DNA of 64,000 nucleotides, from positions 15,020,948-15,084,947 of the forward strand of contig NC_133948.1 in assembly GCF_031877795.1 (NCBI RefSeq), read 5' to 3'. The translations under genes and the position numbers were made by a program. The notes under the pieces are model-generated. The model was not told where the DNA came from. It did not search any database and was given only the letters and a program-made list of their open reading frames with translations. Below are positions 44,988 to 57,900 of the stretch, in pieces. This DNA is from Strix aluco (Eukaryota > Chordata > Aves > Strigiformes > Strigidae). Every line of letters starts with the position of its first letter. Position 1 is the stretch's first letter.

Positions 44988-46451
44988 ATGAGTCTGATGC
45001 TGGAGACGCTGCTGGGCCCCCCGGGGGGGCTCCGCAAGGACCCGGGCCGCGCTGCCCCGCGCTCCGCCGCCTCCAGCGGCTTCCACTCGTGGTCGGGCCC
45101 GGTGGTGGGGCGGGCTCGGGGCGGGGGGGGCGGCAGCGCGGCCGCTTCCTCCACCGAGAGCCTGGACTCGCTGAACGGGGAACCGCGGGCGCGGAACGAG
45201 AAGGAGCTGCTGCAGGTGCTGAACGATCGTTTCGCCGGTTACATCGAGCGGGTGCGGGCGCTGGAGCAGCAGAACCGGGCGCTGGCGGCGGAGGCGGCGG
45301 CGCTGCGGCAGCAGCAGGCGGGGCGCTCGGCCATGGGCGAGCTGTACGCGCGGGAGCTGCGCGACATGCGGGGCACGGTCCTGCGCTTGGGCGCCGAGAA
45401 GGGGCAGCTGCGGCTGGAGCGGTCGCGCCTGGCCGAGGACGTGGCCGCGCTCCGGGGGCGGCTGGAGGAGGAGGCCCGGCAGCGAACCGAGCTGGAGGCA
45501 GCGGCCCGCGGGCTGGCCCAGAGCTCCGCGCAGGCGGAGCGGGCGCGGGGGCCGCTGGAGGAGCGAGCCCGAGCGCTGCGGGAGGAGGCGGAGCTGCTGC
45601 GGCGGCAGCACCGCGCCGAGGTGGGGGCGCTGCTGCGGGGGGCCCGCCCCGAGCCCCCCGCCGAGCCCCCCTCTGCCCTGCGCCCCGGGGTCACCGCCGC
45701 CCTCCGCGACCTGCGCGCCCAGCTGGAGGGCACGGCGGCCCGCAGCACCCTTCAGGCCGAGGAGTGGTTCCGCGGTGAGTTCCGCCCCGTCCCGCACCCC
45801 GCGGAGGGCTCCGCAGGCAGCGCCACCCCCCGCCCACCCACCCACCCACCTCACCTCCCCGGGGCTGCGGGGATCCCGTGGGCTGCCGCGCTCCGGGAGG
45901 GCGTTCGGGTAAACCCCCCCGGGGGGTGCAGGGACCCCCCATATGTGCTGTGCTCCGGGAGGGTGTTCGGGGGACCCCCCCAGCCATATATCCAGCGCTC
46001 TGGGAGGGCATTAGGGTAACCCCACCCTTGCCACCACCCCCGCCCCGCAGTGCGTCTCAAGGAGGGTGGCACGGTCACCGCCCCAGCACCCCGCAAGTTT
46101 TCGGGGTGCCAGACCCCGCCCAGGGCCGCAGGGTGTCCTACCGATCCCTCCCCGCTGGAGCGTGGCCAGGGGCGTTGGCGGGGCGCTGCAGGGAGGGGGT
46201 TACGGTGTGGGGGGGGTGTCGCATCCCTGACGCGGGGGGGGCGGGCAGGGAGTGTCCCTGCCGCGCTGTTGGGTGGGGCACTACGGAATCGGGGGAGGAG
46301 GGTGGGGACCGGCACCCCAGGGCTCAGCACCCTGGACAGCGGCGGATCAGCACCGCGGACAGCGGCGGCTCAGCACCCATGGGTGCGCTGTCCGGCGGGG
46401 CGGAGGCTGCCCCGAGGGTGGCGGGAGCAGCGGGGGGGGGGGTGGGTGGGG

Positions 46452-46498
<47 letters not shown>

Positions 46499-49400
46499 CC
46501 ACCCCCCCGGCCCCCGGGGTGGCTGCGGCAAACCCCTGCCCGGCCCCAGGGCGGCAGAGCCGGGCCTGGCAAGGCGGTGTGTGCAGGGGGAGCCCGCAGC
46601 GCTTTCGGTCCTGGGGTTGTGGCAGGAGCTGAGGGGAGGAGGGCGGTCTGCAGCCTGGGTTTGCCCTGGGTAAAGTCCAGGATGGAGAAAACACCCCCCC
46701 CCAGCCCATCCCGCCCGGGCACCTTCACCTCCCCAGCACAATGCGAGCCCCGACGAGCAGGGGCTGGTGAAGCCAGAGCACCCAGGGAGCCCCTGCCGGG
46801 CCTGGCTCTGCGCAGGACACGCAGGCAGGGGCTGTGCAGTATTAAAGGATTTGAGGTTCCCCAAGAAGGGGAGTCCGCAGCCTCCCTCCCTCCCTGCAGC
46901 TTCTCCTTTCCCCTGTTGCAGTGAGGCTGGACAAGCTCTCGGAGGTTGCCAAGGTGAACACGGACGCCATCCGCTTGGCCCAGGAGGAGATCTGCGAGTA
47001 CCGCCGCCAGCTCCAGTCCAAAACCACCGAGCTTGAAGCCCTCAAAGGGACCCAGGAGTCACTGGAGAGGCAGCGACAGGACTCGGAGGAGCGCCATCAT
47101 GCAGATGTCCTGTCCTACCAGGTGCAGTGGGCAGCGTCCCAGACATTGTCTGGTGGGGAGGGACCATCCAGCTGTGGGGGAGGAGCAGTGCTGGTGCTTT
47201 GGCTGCAGAGATGATGACCCAGGGCAAACACACCGGGTTGTGTCTAGAGTCTAGATCAGGTGCTCAGAGCCTGAGGTTGCATCTGGGCTGTTGTGTCCCT
47301 CAGCCATGATGGAGCTGCTCCATGTCTCTGTTGGGCTTCAAACTGCCCACGATGGTGGTCACAAACACCCCTGAAGCGTGCCCAGGGTTCAGGCTATGTC
47401 TTATTTCCCAGAGCTGGGAAGTGCAGCAGAGAGGGCTGCACCACGTGGGGACTGTGGATTGAAACACGGTCCCCAGGGGGATGCTCCATCCCCATCAGCC
47501 TCAGCCTGGGGTGGGTGGCCACCAGACTCACCCAAGTCTTAGAAAGGTTCCCACAGCTTGTCCCTGCCCGAGGGAGCTCTGGGAGGGGCTGATGCTGGCA
47601 GCCCTCGCCTGAGGGGGTGCAGGGCTGCTGCCCATTCTCCCAAGGGAACTGGACACACTGAAACAGCCCCTAGACACGTCCCCTTCCCTCTATGTCTGCA
47701 GGGTGAGGTGGCTGCGGACCCCATGGTGGGGACACCCTGGTGCTGGGTGAGCAGTCCCTCCTTGGAGACCAGAGGACTGTTTAGGGGTGTTTTGTGTCCC
47801 TCTGCTCCTGAGAACTAGCCCCCCATGTCACCAGTTGCTCTGTCTGCCTGCAGGAAACCATCCAGCAGCTTGACAGCGAGCTGAGGAACACCAAGTGGGA
47901 GATGGCAGCTCAGCTCCGGGAGTACCAGGATCTGCTCAATGTCAAAATGGCCCTGGACATTGAAATTGCTGCCTATCGGTAAGGGGAGGGTGAGGGGAAG
48001 GTGGGAGGGTGAGGGGAAGGTGGGAGGGTCCCAGCCAGTCCCTAGTGCTGGTGTCTCTGAGGACACTTCTCAAGGGCCCTCACTGCCACCTGGGCCCTTC
48101 TTGGTGAGAAAGAGACCACCCATCCTCCAAGACCATGGTGGGCAACATCCAGCTGGGTGGCCCAGCCCTGCACATGGTTTGTGGAAGGAAGGGTGAGGAA
48201 ACAGGGTGTAGGAGCAAGAGGGTCAGCCAGCACATCAAAAGTGGGACAAGGAAGGAGATGGAACTACATGGTATGGCTGGCAGCTCCTGGTCATGGGAGC
48301 AGGTGAGAAGCAGTCACTGACTGCCCTACTCTGTTCTCTTTCTGGCAGAAAGCTCTTGGAAGGGGAGGAATATCGGATCGAGTCTGGCTATGGGATGCTC
48401 TCCTTCCCCGAGGTGGTCCCTAAGGCTCCCAGCATCACCACCGACATCAAGGTGAAGAGTGAGGAGAAGATCAAGGTGGTGGAAAAATCTGAGAAGGAAA
48501 CGGTGATTGTGGAGGAGCAGACAGAAGAAATCCAGGTGACCGAGGAGGTCACAGAGGAGGAGGAGGCGGCTGAGAAAGAGGCTGAAGAGGAGAAAGTTGA
48601 AGAGGAGGAAGAAGAGGATAAGGCTGAAGCAGAGGGTGAAGAGGAGGCCAAGTCTCCTGCAAAAGAGGAGGTCAAGTCCCCAGCAAAACCTGCAACCCCC
48701 TCAAAGGAGGAGGCCAAGAGCCCAGCTGTCAAGTCCCCTGAAAAACCTGCAACCCCCTCAAAGGAGGAGGCCAAGAGCCCAGCTGTCAAGTCCCCTGAAA
48801 AACCACCAACCCCCTCAAAGGAGGAGGCCAAGAGCCCAGCTGTCAAGTCTCCAGAGAAACCTGCAACCCCCTCAAAAGAGGAGGCCAAGAGCCCAGCTGT
48901 CAAGTCCCCAGAGAAACCTGCGACCCCCTCAAAGGATGAAGCCAAAAGCCCAACAGTTAAGTCACCAGAGAAACCTGTAACCCCCTCAAAAGAGGAGGCC
49001 AAGAGCCCAGCCGTGAAGTCTCCAGAGAAACCCCCAACCCCCTCAAAGGAGGAGGCCAAGACTCCGGCTGTTAAATCCCCTGAAAAGCCCCTGACCCCCT
49101 CAAAGGATGAGGCCAAGACCCCAACAGTGAAGTCCCCAGAGAAACCTGCACCCCCCTCAAAAGAGGGGGCCAAGACCCCAGCTGTCAAGTCCCCAGAGAA
49201 ACCCTCAACCCCCTTGAAAGAAGAGGCCAAGACCCCGGCTGTGAAGTCCCCAGAGAAACCTGCAACTCCCTCAAAAGAGGAAGCCAAAACCCCATCTGTC
49301 AAATCCCCAGAAAAACCCTCAACCCCCTCTAAGGAGGAGGCCAAGACCCCAGCTGTGAAGTCCCCAGAGAAGCCACCAACCCCCTCAAAGGAGGAGGCCA

Positions 49401-50290
49401 AAACCCCAGCCGTGAAGTCCCCAGAGAAGCCACCAACCCCCTCAAAGGAGGAGGCCAAAACCCCAGCTGTGAAGTCCCCAGAGAAGCCACCAACCCCCTC
49501 AAAGGAGGAGGCCAAAACCCCAGCCGTGAAGTCCCCAGAGAAGCCACCAACCCCCTCAAAGGAGGAGGCCAAAACCCCAGCCGTGAAGTCCCCAGAGAAG
49601 CCACCAACCCCCTCAAAGGAGGAGGCCAAAACCCCAGCCGTGAAATCCCCAGAGAAGCCACCAACCCCCTCAAAGGAGGAGGCCAAAACCCCAGCTGTGA
49701 AATCCCCAGAGAAGCCACCAACCCCCTCAAAGGAGGAGGCCAAAACCCCAGCTGTGAAGTCCCCTGAGAAAGTCAAATCTCCTGTGAAGGAGGCGGCCAA
49801 GTCTCCACAGAAGGAAGTGGCCCCGGCCAAGGAGCCCACCCCCTCCCCTCCAAAGGAGCCAAAAGCCCCTGTGAAGGAAGAGCAGCCCAAGGAGGCGAAG
49901 GCTCCCTCCAAGCCCGGAGCTGAGGAGGGCAGGAAAGAGGAGGCTCCCAAGAAGGATGTCCCTGCCAAGGTGGAGGAGAAGCCCAAAGAGAAGGCGGCTG
50001 CTGTGCCAGAGCCTCCGGCCCCACAGGTGAAGGAGACCACCAAGCCAGTCCCCAAACCTGCAGAGGGAAAGGCTGAGAAGGAGGCTCCACCAAAACCTCA
50101 GCAGGAGGCCAGCAAAGCTGCTGCAAAGCCAAAGGCTGAGGAGCCCAAGAAGGAGAAGGTGGAGGAGCCCAAAGCTAAAGCGAAACCCAAAGATGAGCCC
50201 AAAGCCAGTAAAGAGCCCCCCAAGGCCGAGGCCCCCTCCAGCAAGGAGGGCAAAGCCCCAGAGCCGGCGCCCGCCACAGGGAAGAAGTGA
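44988..50290 (+). CDS. NEFH: NEFH, neurofilament heavy polypeptide
   Basis: Type IV intermediate filament protein of large axons, co-assembling with NEFL and NEFM. Four exons, 44988-45774, 46922-47121, 47854-47978 and 48349-50290, give 1017 residues plus TGA; mammalian NEFH also has four exons and a similar length. The start is the first ATG after the TATA box. Head about 1-69 (SSGFHSWSG, as in mammals). Alpha-helical rod about 70-380, from [20 protein letters not shown] to the termination motif [17 protein letters not shown]. The tail opens with a very conserved [24 protein letters not shown]-type segment, then a glutamate-rich stretch (about 420-480). Next come 19 KSP/KTP repeats (485-845) and a Lys/Glu/Pro-rich end. 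NEFM is excluded by the exon count, repeat tail and synteny with THOC5. Confidence 0.97.
45890..46020. repeat. Short tandem repeat in NEFH intron 1
   Basis: Three diverged copies of a unit of about 57-62 bases built on GCTCCGGGAGGGCGTTCGGG, a C run and an ATAT-containing end, starting about 115 bases after the NEFH exon 1 donor. Confidence 0.75.
46454..46495. repeat. (GT)21 microsatellite in NEFH intron 1
   Basis: Uninterrupted 21-copy GT dinucleotide run between a G-rich block and a C-rich block. A purine/pyrimidine-alternating run of this length is typically polymorphic. Confidence 0.95.
47985..48028. repeat. 18-bp tandem repeat in NEFH intron 3
   Basis: Two and a half copies of GGGTGAGGGGAAGGTGGG directly downstream of the donor at 47979. 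Confidence 0.8.
48689..49771 (+). repeat. NEFH: 19 x 57-bp KSP/KTP coding repeat in NEFH
   Basis: The span is exactly 1083 bases, or 19 units of 57 bases, each coding 19 residues of the form P-x-T-P-S-K-E-E-A-K-(S/T)-P-A-V-K-S-P-E-K. Units 1-6 carry AKSP and units 7-19 carry AKTP at the first site. Units 13-19 are protein-identical and nearly identical in DNA, while earlier units vary (PAT, PVT, PLT, PAPP, PSTPL). Most units offer three S/T-P sites, expected targets of proline-directed kinases such as CDK5 and ERK in axons. There are no indels, so the frame is held throughout. Confidence 0.97.
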
Positions 50291-50832
50291 GCGGAGCCCC
50301 AGGCGCCAAAGAGCACCTCTGGGCGCGGGAGCTTCTCCGCTCCCCTCCGACGGCCAGGCCCGGGGTGGGGACGCCCCGCCAGGCCGGGCTTTACCTTAGC
50401 AATATGTCCGTGTGAGAGACGCAGCCCCCCGCTGCCCTGCCCCGGCGGTTTGGCCGATAGCTTCCCTAGCAGAATGTGATATTTGCCGAGCGCCACATTT
50501 AAACACTTGAATTATAACCGAGGAGAAGAGACCCCAGGGGAACCGACCGCCCTTCTCCAATAAGTGCATTTATTTAATGTTATGTGCAATCGATGGATGA
50601 GTGCAATGCAGAGCTCTAGCTGCTTGGGAGGGGGCTGGTGGGGTCCTTGGGGTCCTTCCCTGGCCTGGGGGTGACAACTGTCCCTCCGAGCGGTGACCCA
50701 GGCTGCAGCTGCCTTCGGTGGGAGAGGCTGGGCACTGCCGGAACGCTCACAGACACACAGTGCACTAGGAACCTCAGCCCACTCTTATTTGCTTTCTGTG
50801 CAATAACCAAATAAAAGTGCTTACAGAGATCT
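50291..50832 (+). other. NEFH: NEFH 3' UTR
   Basis: After the TGA. AATAAA at 50810-50815, followed by a GT-rich AAGTGCTTACAG context, gives a likely cleavage site near 50830. An AT-rich patch near 50500-50590 includes ATTTATTTAATG. Confidence 0.85.
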
Positions 50833-51844
50833 GGCTCTGCTGGCCTCCTGTGCAGGGGTGAGGGGGGGGGGGGAGGGGAAGGAAGAGAGGGTGAAGGAGG
50901 GTGGGAAAGCCTGGCCTGGGGGTCTGGGATCTGTCACCCAGGGCTGGGGGGGGTGACACGGGGCTCTCCAGCACGCTGGCTGCCTTCCAGAGGAAAGCTC
51001 AGCCCTTGCACAGGGAAAGACCCCCCCGTGGACCCCATGTCTTGCTGGGCTCCCTCACAGGGGCTGGAAAGAGGGCCAGCCCCCCCCCCTCCACGTGCTG
51101 CAAAGGATTTCAGCACGTTTTATTCCTTCCTTTACGTTTTAAAGCCCAGCTCCCGGGGTGGGGGGGGGCTGGTAGGGCCTGGTTTAACCCAAGCACTGCA
51201 GCACAGCCCTGCACTGCAGCACTGCACCGACAGCAGGGGCTGCATGGGAGCGGGGAGAGGGTCTGTCAGCCTTCCTGGGGGGGAAATCAGCCACAGGGGA
51301 GACAGGGGGAGGCTGGGGGCCAGGAGGGACAACGACCTTGGGAGTGGGGATGGAGCCTGGCTGTGGGACAGGACCCACAGCAGGGAACTGCAAGGCGCTG
51401 GAGGGGTGAGCGGGGTGCTGGGATTCCCAGCCCAAGCCTCAACACCTCGCAGGGTGCCAGGAGGTCCTGCCTCTCACAGGACACTGCTCTGCTCCCCCCA
51501 CCGCAAGCCAGGGAAGCAGCAAAGCCCCCCCCTCATTGCCAGGTTTGTGCCAAGTCAGCTGGCTGGCAGCCAGTGCAGGCAAGGACAGGCTAGGGCTGCA
51601 GTGCAGGCTCCGGAAAGGGGCTATTTTTAGCCATCTCAGTTTTTAGCCATCTCCGTTCCTGGGTCCCAAGGCCCTGAGGTTGGGAGGGAGCACAGGAGAC
51701 AGGCAGCACCCCAGGCAAGGGGATGTCCCAGCAGCAAGATGCCTGCCAGAGCCCAGAGACAGGGGACAGGGCTTGCTGCAGCCCTCCCAGGGCCCCCCCC
51801 ATTCCAGCCCTCTGCCCAGACAGGGCACACACACTCTTTTCTTT
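50833..51844. other. NEFH-THOC5 convergent intergenic region; nothing recognised
   Basis: About 1 kb between the two inferred poly(A) ends. GC-rich, with G runs near 50865 and 51160. No exon, RNA gene or transposon seen; the open frames are compositional. Confidence 0.65.
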
Positions 51845-51985
51845 CAGTTCAGCATTTAATCCCTTTGGCTACAAAACCTTCAACCAAAACCCAAAACCTT
51901 GGAAAATAAACTGAAATGGTGTGATGGGGATGCTCCTCCCCACAGACAGGACAAGGCCCAGCCCAGAGTGATGCCCAGGCAGTGC
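51845..51985 (-). other. THOC5: THOC5 3' UTR
   Basis: Short 3' UTR following the TGA (51988-51986, minus strand). An ATTAAA hexamer on the minus strand at 51860-51855 is the likely poly(A) signal; no AATAAA is seen on that strand nearby. Confidence 0.7.
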
Positions 51986-54900
51986 TCAGCGATGGCTGAA
52001 GAACCCCTGGGGGTAGTTGAACTTGAAGGGCTTCAGGCGCATGGGGCCCCTGGAAGAGGAGAAGAGGGAGAGGCTGACCCATAGGGGTCAGGAAGCCCCC
52101 GGCACCAACAGAACAGGCCTGGTCCTGGGGCACTGTCCAGCTGCGGGGGGCAGATTCCTCCCGGCAGCTAAAGGAGAGGCTGGAGGGTGGGCACGGGGTC
52201 AGGCAAGGCCATGCTCCTGGGGACAGCAGTGCCACCAGCGTCCCTGCCAGCACCCTCCCCCCCAATCCCAGCTCCTCACTGCCCCAGGGTGCTGGGCTCT
52301 CACCTGACCAGGCGCAGACACATCTTCTCCTGGGGAAACTCCTTGGGCCCCTCCACGCTCGTGTCGTGGGGCTCTGTCTCCAGGTAGACGTCCAGCACCA
52401 TGCACAGGCGCTGCAGCTGGTTGGTGAGGAGCTGGTAGCCCGGTTTGGGCCCCCACAGCTCCTTGTAGTTCACATTGACCTCGCTCTCCATGGCCTGGCA
52501 GAGGGATCAGTACGGAGCAGGCTTGGGTCTCTGCTCGGCCCTCCCTGGGCCCCTGGCTGCACCTGGCAGATCTCAGGGCCCTGCCCTGAGCTGCCTGGCC
52601 ACCAGCTCACCCCAACAACTTGCTTATTACGGACACAGAACCACTGTGAACAGCCCCCCCAAAAGCCAGCGGTTCTCCAGCCTCCTCTCCCACCATCCCA
52701 GCTTACCCGAATGTTGTCGTCGTTGCTGCTGGTTCGCTCTCCTTTCCAGTTCAGGCACAGGCTGAAGACAGGCGGCAGCGTGGAATAACCAGGGTTCAGG
52801 ACTACGGCTGCCTGCAGCTTGGCTGAGCAGGGCAGGGGAGAAACGTCACCCACAACCCCGAGGACCTCCAAAAGGAGGAATGTCCCATGAAGACTCCCAA
52901 GAAGCTGCCCTGGGGGCACCTGGTGTGGGAATTCGAAATTGCCAGGGGAAGGAAACACGCCTACCTGTTCCCCTTTCTATCAGAGCCATGTAGTAGAGGT
53001 GAGTGTCTTCAGCCAAGCTGGCCTCTATCACATCTTTAGTGTAGGGCAGCTCCTGCGAGGGGAGGCAAGAGGAGTGAGCAGCTGCTGGCACCACGCGGGC
53101 GCTGGGGGGGGGGGTACAGCCTCGCGCTCGGCGCCTACCGCATAATCTTCATAGGGAATGGCAACCCACTTCACCAGGCGTGAGACGATCTTGGTAGGGA
53201 AGAGATGCTGGCACTCGCTGGAGACTGGCACCACGCCATGCTCTGAAACCAAGGACAAGGCCACCTGAGCAGGGCAGGGCTGGGGACAGAGCTCTGTCAC
53301 TGTCCTGTGGGTGGGGATGCTCCAAAACCGGGACGTGGGGACATCGCTACCCTTCTGACACCTTCATCAGGTGCCCAGAGGGGAGCAGGGGAGGCCTCGG
53401 CTGCCATCCCACCGGAGCTCACAGCCTTGGCAGCGCAGGCCTGGCCTGCTCGACGGGCACACGGCACGCGTGGGGGTGTGGTTCACCTCCCACCACAGCC
53501 TGAATTGATTCCCAGCACATGCATGGTCGGTCCCAAAGGGGTGCTGGGCATCGAGAGGGGGCACAGCCTTCGTCTCCCACCCAAACCAGGGCAGCCCTCC
53601 CAGTGCCGCTACCACCAAGGACAGAGGGAACGACTGGGTGGCACTACAGATCTGCAGCACCATTAAAAGTGACATCAGTCAGCTCTCCTCTGCAAGAGGA
53701 CCCTGCTACTGCACCCCCCCGTCCCCAGGCACGGGGTGGGGAGCCAGGCACTCACCGAGCGACGCAAACTGCTTGTGGAGAGCCAGGCGGGACTGCAGCC
53801 TCGTCCGCAGCAGCTTCACAGTCAGCTCCATGTGGCTGGCGCTCAGCGAGTTGTCCGCAGCAACCGTATGCTGTGGGCAGGAGGGGCTGTCACCATCACG
53901 CCAGCCTGTGGGGTGGGGACCCCACAGTCCAGGAGCCACCCCACCCAGCCACGGGGATAGACACACGCTCAAGTCACTGCTCAGTGTCCGTAACAGGGCT
54001 TAGACTATCACACACGGTGGGTAAAATACGTTGCTGTGGCCCCACCACACAGATTCATCCCAACGGAGCCTGGCCCAGCCAAGGGTGCAGCGTAGCTTGG
54101 GAGTGGCTGGTGCCAGCAGGAGCTCTGGGGTCTGAGTGGACAGGACACGACACAACTGTCCTCAAAACCTCCCCAAGCCCCAGCATAATGTTTTCATGGA
54201 GAGGGGAGGGGGTATGACATGCCTGAGGCTGATCCTTGGGGAAATGCAGCCCGCCCAGCTTCTGCACCCACACGTAGGGGTGCCCCAGCTCTGTCACGTA
54301 GTCGCTCAAGGTCAGGATGCTGTGGGGACAACGAGGAAGGGTTACACCACCCCAAAGCACTCCTGTCCCCGCCGTCCCCCCACCGCCTGACCTGTGAGCC
54401 AGCCGGAAGGAGGCGGCACTTCTTCCACCTGCGTCCCAAGCCGTGCCCCGTGAGCCCACCCGATGCCGACTTGCAGGACACCGGTTTCCTGGCCACCGAG
54501 CCCTCCCGGACAAGCCAACTGCCTGGGCCCCACTCACCCCACTTTATCAAACTGGAATTGGTTGGCCGGGTTGGGCGTTTTCCTCCCGTGGTCTCCTGGA
54601 TAGAGGCAGTTGAGGAGGGAGTCTGGGGAGAGCAGGTCACTGGGAGGAGGGAAGAGATTAATCAGCAGCAGCCTGGGCTCCATGTCTCTCTGGGGTGGCC
54701 ACTAACAGGCTCCGAGCCCAGAGAAAGGGATTACAAGCTCCAGGAGTTGGGTTTCAAGATCAGAATGGCTTTCCCCTAATTCCAGTCCAAAAGGAGATCT
54801 GTCTCCTCCATGGCTGTGATGATAGAAGTCAGAGGGCACCATCTCCCGTTTCCCAGGAAGCTGCTCGCTCCAGTGCATTAACTCCAAAACCTGCTGATGC

Positions 54901-57900
54901 GCCTGGAGAAAACATTGCCAGTGCAGGCCTGATGGCTGTTTGCCACCCAACAAGCTTAAAGCAGAGGAATTCTGCTTAATGAGATAAAATTCTTTATGTC
55001 TGACTGTACGCACAAGCTCGACCAAGCATAAAGGGCTGTAGGATTTGGGGTAATACAGCCAAGGGCAGCTGTGGGGAAGGGAGCACCCTGCACGGGAACC
55101 CTGCGGAGAGACTCCAGCTGCTGTCACAGAGGGGTTTGGGTAGCTATGGGGAAAAGAGAACCCCAAGGGGAGTGGGAGGTCTCACATGGGACAGGCTGGG
55201 AGGCAGCACGTGCTTCCAGGTAAGCCCAGACCAGTCTCTTCCCCCTCCCTCTTCCTCAGGCACCTCCTCCTGGCCTGAGCAGAGCCACCGGAGAGCTGGC
55301 AGCTGATCGCAGCTCCCTGGGCAGGCTCCCACAGCTGCCATTTCAGCTATTCCTCACGCAAATCAAGCTCCAGCAGTCTCTGGGGAGCCCAGGGAGAGGC
55401 AGCCATATCTCTGGTGCTCAAGACAAGGTGACCTGCAAAGCGAGCAGGGGAAGGGAGCTGCCAGGCACAGGCTGCAGGAGGGAGGAAAGCGGTGCGGCTG
55501 CAAGAGCGTGACTGAATGCGACAAGCAGGAGAGGTTCGCCCCCAGCTCCATGGGTCTGGCACCGCTGTCCTAAGAGGTTCCCAACCTCCCTGCCCCTGAC
55601 TTGTCGCGGCAGAGGGAGAGGAGGAGGATGCTGGGGCTGCGGCAGCCTGGCAGGGCTCCTGGCAAGCTAAGGGGAAGGACATCGCAGGGCAGGGGGGCAG
55701 ATCACCTTGAAAGCGTTCCCCAGAGGCAGCGACGGAGCTGTACTCTTTGGGGTCTCCTTTGCCCATCAAAGGACAAGCCAAGACAGCACTCTGAAACCAC
55801 AGCACTGCACAAAGGCCCGTGAGGTGCCCCAGGCAAGGCAAGGGGAGGGACTGAGGTTAAAACCTCACCCGCTGGGAGCAGGCAACTGGAAGTGGAGTGC
55901 CCCAGCCCATGGGGCGCAGGAGGGACATTGCCACCACGTGCTGCTCCTGGCACGACATCGTTCTGCCAACGGGTCACTCTGAACAGAGCACGGCAGAACA
56001 CCAGGGCAGGGTGTTCGTGGCAAGTGGAGCGGTCGCTGCCCGATGAGCTGTGGGCTCCGTGCCCACGGGGCTCTCCTTACCCGGCACTGATGGCGGTTGT
56101 CATCTCAACGGCAGTGGTCACCTTGGCTTTCACTGTCATGACGTTGAGGTTCATCAGGTAGTAGAAGGTCAGGTGAAGCACGTTCTCATCTGCACCGACA
56201 GAGAGGGGGCAACACTGTTGTCTGCTCTAGCTCGGAGCACTCTGCACGGGGGGGATGTACGTGCCCCCCTGCTAGGACAACAGCAAATGGGAGCAGAGGG
56301 GCAACGTGGGGAGTAACTGGCAACCGATGCACAACACCTCTAACGCCATCCCATCAGCATTTGCCAGGCTCTATCTGTCATGCCCAAAACCCCACCACAA
56401 AAGAGAAAAGCTCCCAACTAGAGGAAGGAAGCTTCAGAGCACGGTCACCTCACCTGCACGGGTGAGAGGAGCTCTGGGAGACAGAGCTGATAAACCACCT
56501 TGTTCAGTCTCTGCTGGCAAGCCACACTCATCCCTACTGGGGCAGCTGGGCTGAGGGCAGGAAAGCGTCTCTGCACCCCGAGCTCTCCCCGAGGAACCCG
56601 AGCTGCTGCCAGGCTGCTCTCTGACCTGCTGTCACACGCTCCTGGGCGTTCTCTGCCAAGGGCCACCAGACCCCGCTTACCTTTGCACTTCAGGTCGACA
56701 GTGACGGACAAGGGGTGACGCTTGAGCATCTCCTTGCGCTTGTCGTCCAGCTGCACGCCCAGGGTGGGCCTGCGCCGCTTCTGTGGAGGGTGGAACAGAG
56801 CTGTCAGACCCTTCTCCTCCCGCCTCTGGGCAACCCACAGTCCACCCCCTGCCTCCCACTGCTCTTTCCTTCTAGTCTAGCTCCTCAATCCCTCAGTGCT
56901 GCAGCCAGGGAGCAGCCCTGGGGAGGGAGGGGAGCTTGAAACCCTTGCCCTGCTGCAGGGCAAGGACAAAGCAGCTCCACTTCCTGTTGTTCCTTCAGCT
57001 CCCAGGAGTGTCCCCACCCTTGTGAGACTGGGACAATGACCCGCTGGCCCCCAAAGTTTCCTCACCACGAGGGGCAGAAGCCAAGGCCCTTTCCCACAGC
57101 AGCAGCCCGAAGCACCGCTGCTGGGCGGTGGTGGCACAGACCTGCCGTGGGCTTCCACACTGTGGGCAGCCAGTGCCCAGAGGTACAACCTGTAGGACCT
57201 AAACGCCACCCCGAGGGAGTGCTGAGTGACCCCCCCAGCAGGCATCCCTCCCCCCTAGTCACCAGCCCCCAGCCAGCCTCCACAGCCCCAGGCTATTTAT
57301 ACAAAGTGGAACAGCTCCAGCCAAAGAGCTACAAGGTGGCTGCTGCTGCTGGGCAGGACACGAGCCAGGCAGATTTGTCCCCAGGTTCTACTGTGTTTGG
57401 GTCAGAAACTAGAAATGGCACCTCTCTGATCCCAAGAAACGGCTGGATTTACAGAATCACAGAATCATCTCGGTTGGAAAAGACATTGACGATCCCCCAA
57501 TCCAACCATGAACCTCACACTGACCGTTCCCAACTCCACCAGATCCCTCAGCGCTGGGTCAACCCGACTCTTAAACCCCTCCAGGGATGGGGACTCCCCC
57601 CCTGCCCTGGGCAGCCCATTCCAACGCCCAACAACACCTTCTGCAAAGAAATACTTCCTAAGAGCCAGTCTTAACATCAGTGCACCTCCACACACACACA
57701 GAGCGCGTAGGGACCAGTTCCCAGCCCCACGTGGGCCCAGCTCGTCCCAGCTGGCAGGCGCAGATCGGTTTGCCCACACGACATGGTGTGGGGAGAGGAC
57801 CCAGAGGGGACAAGGCTATCCCTTACCGTGGTCTGTTCCTCCTCCGCATCAGAATCGCTTTCGTCATCTGTGCAAAGAGAGGGGTGTAAGAGGGCTTTGC

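Noticed and set aside
48388-50055. 555-codon open frame antisense to the NEFH repeat tail
   Set aside because: It mirrors the 57-base coding repeat (a multiple of three with no antisense stops) and gives only a Gly/Ser/Phe repeat. There is no promoter or splice support, so it is a shadow of NEFH.
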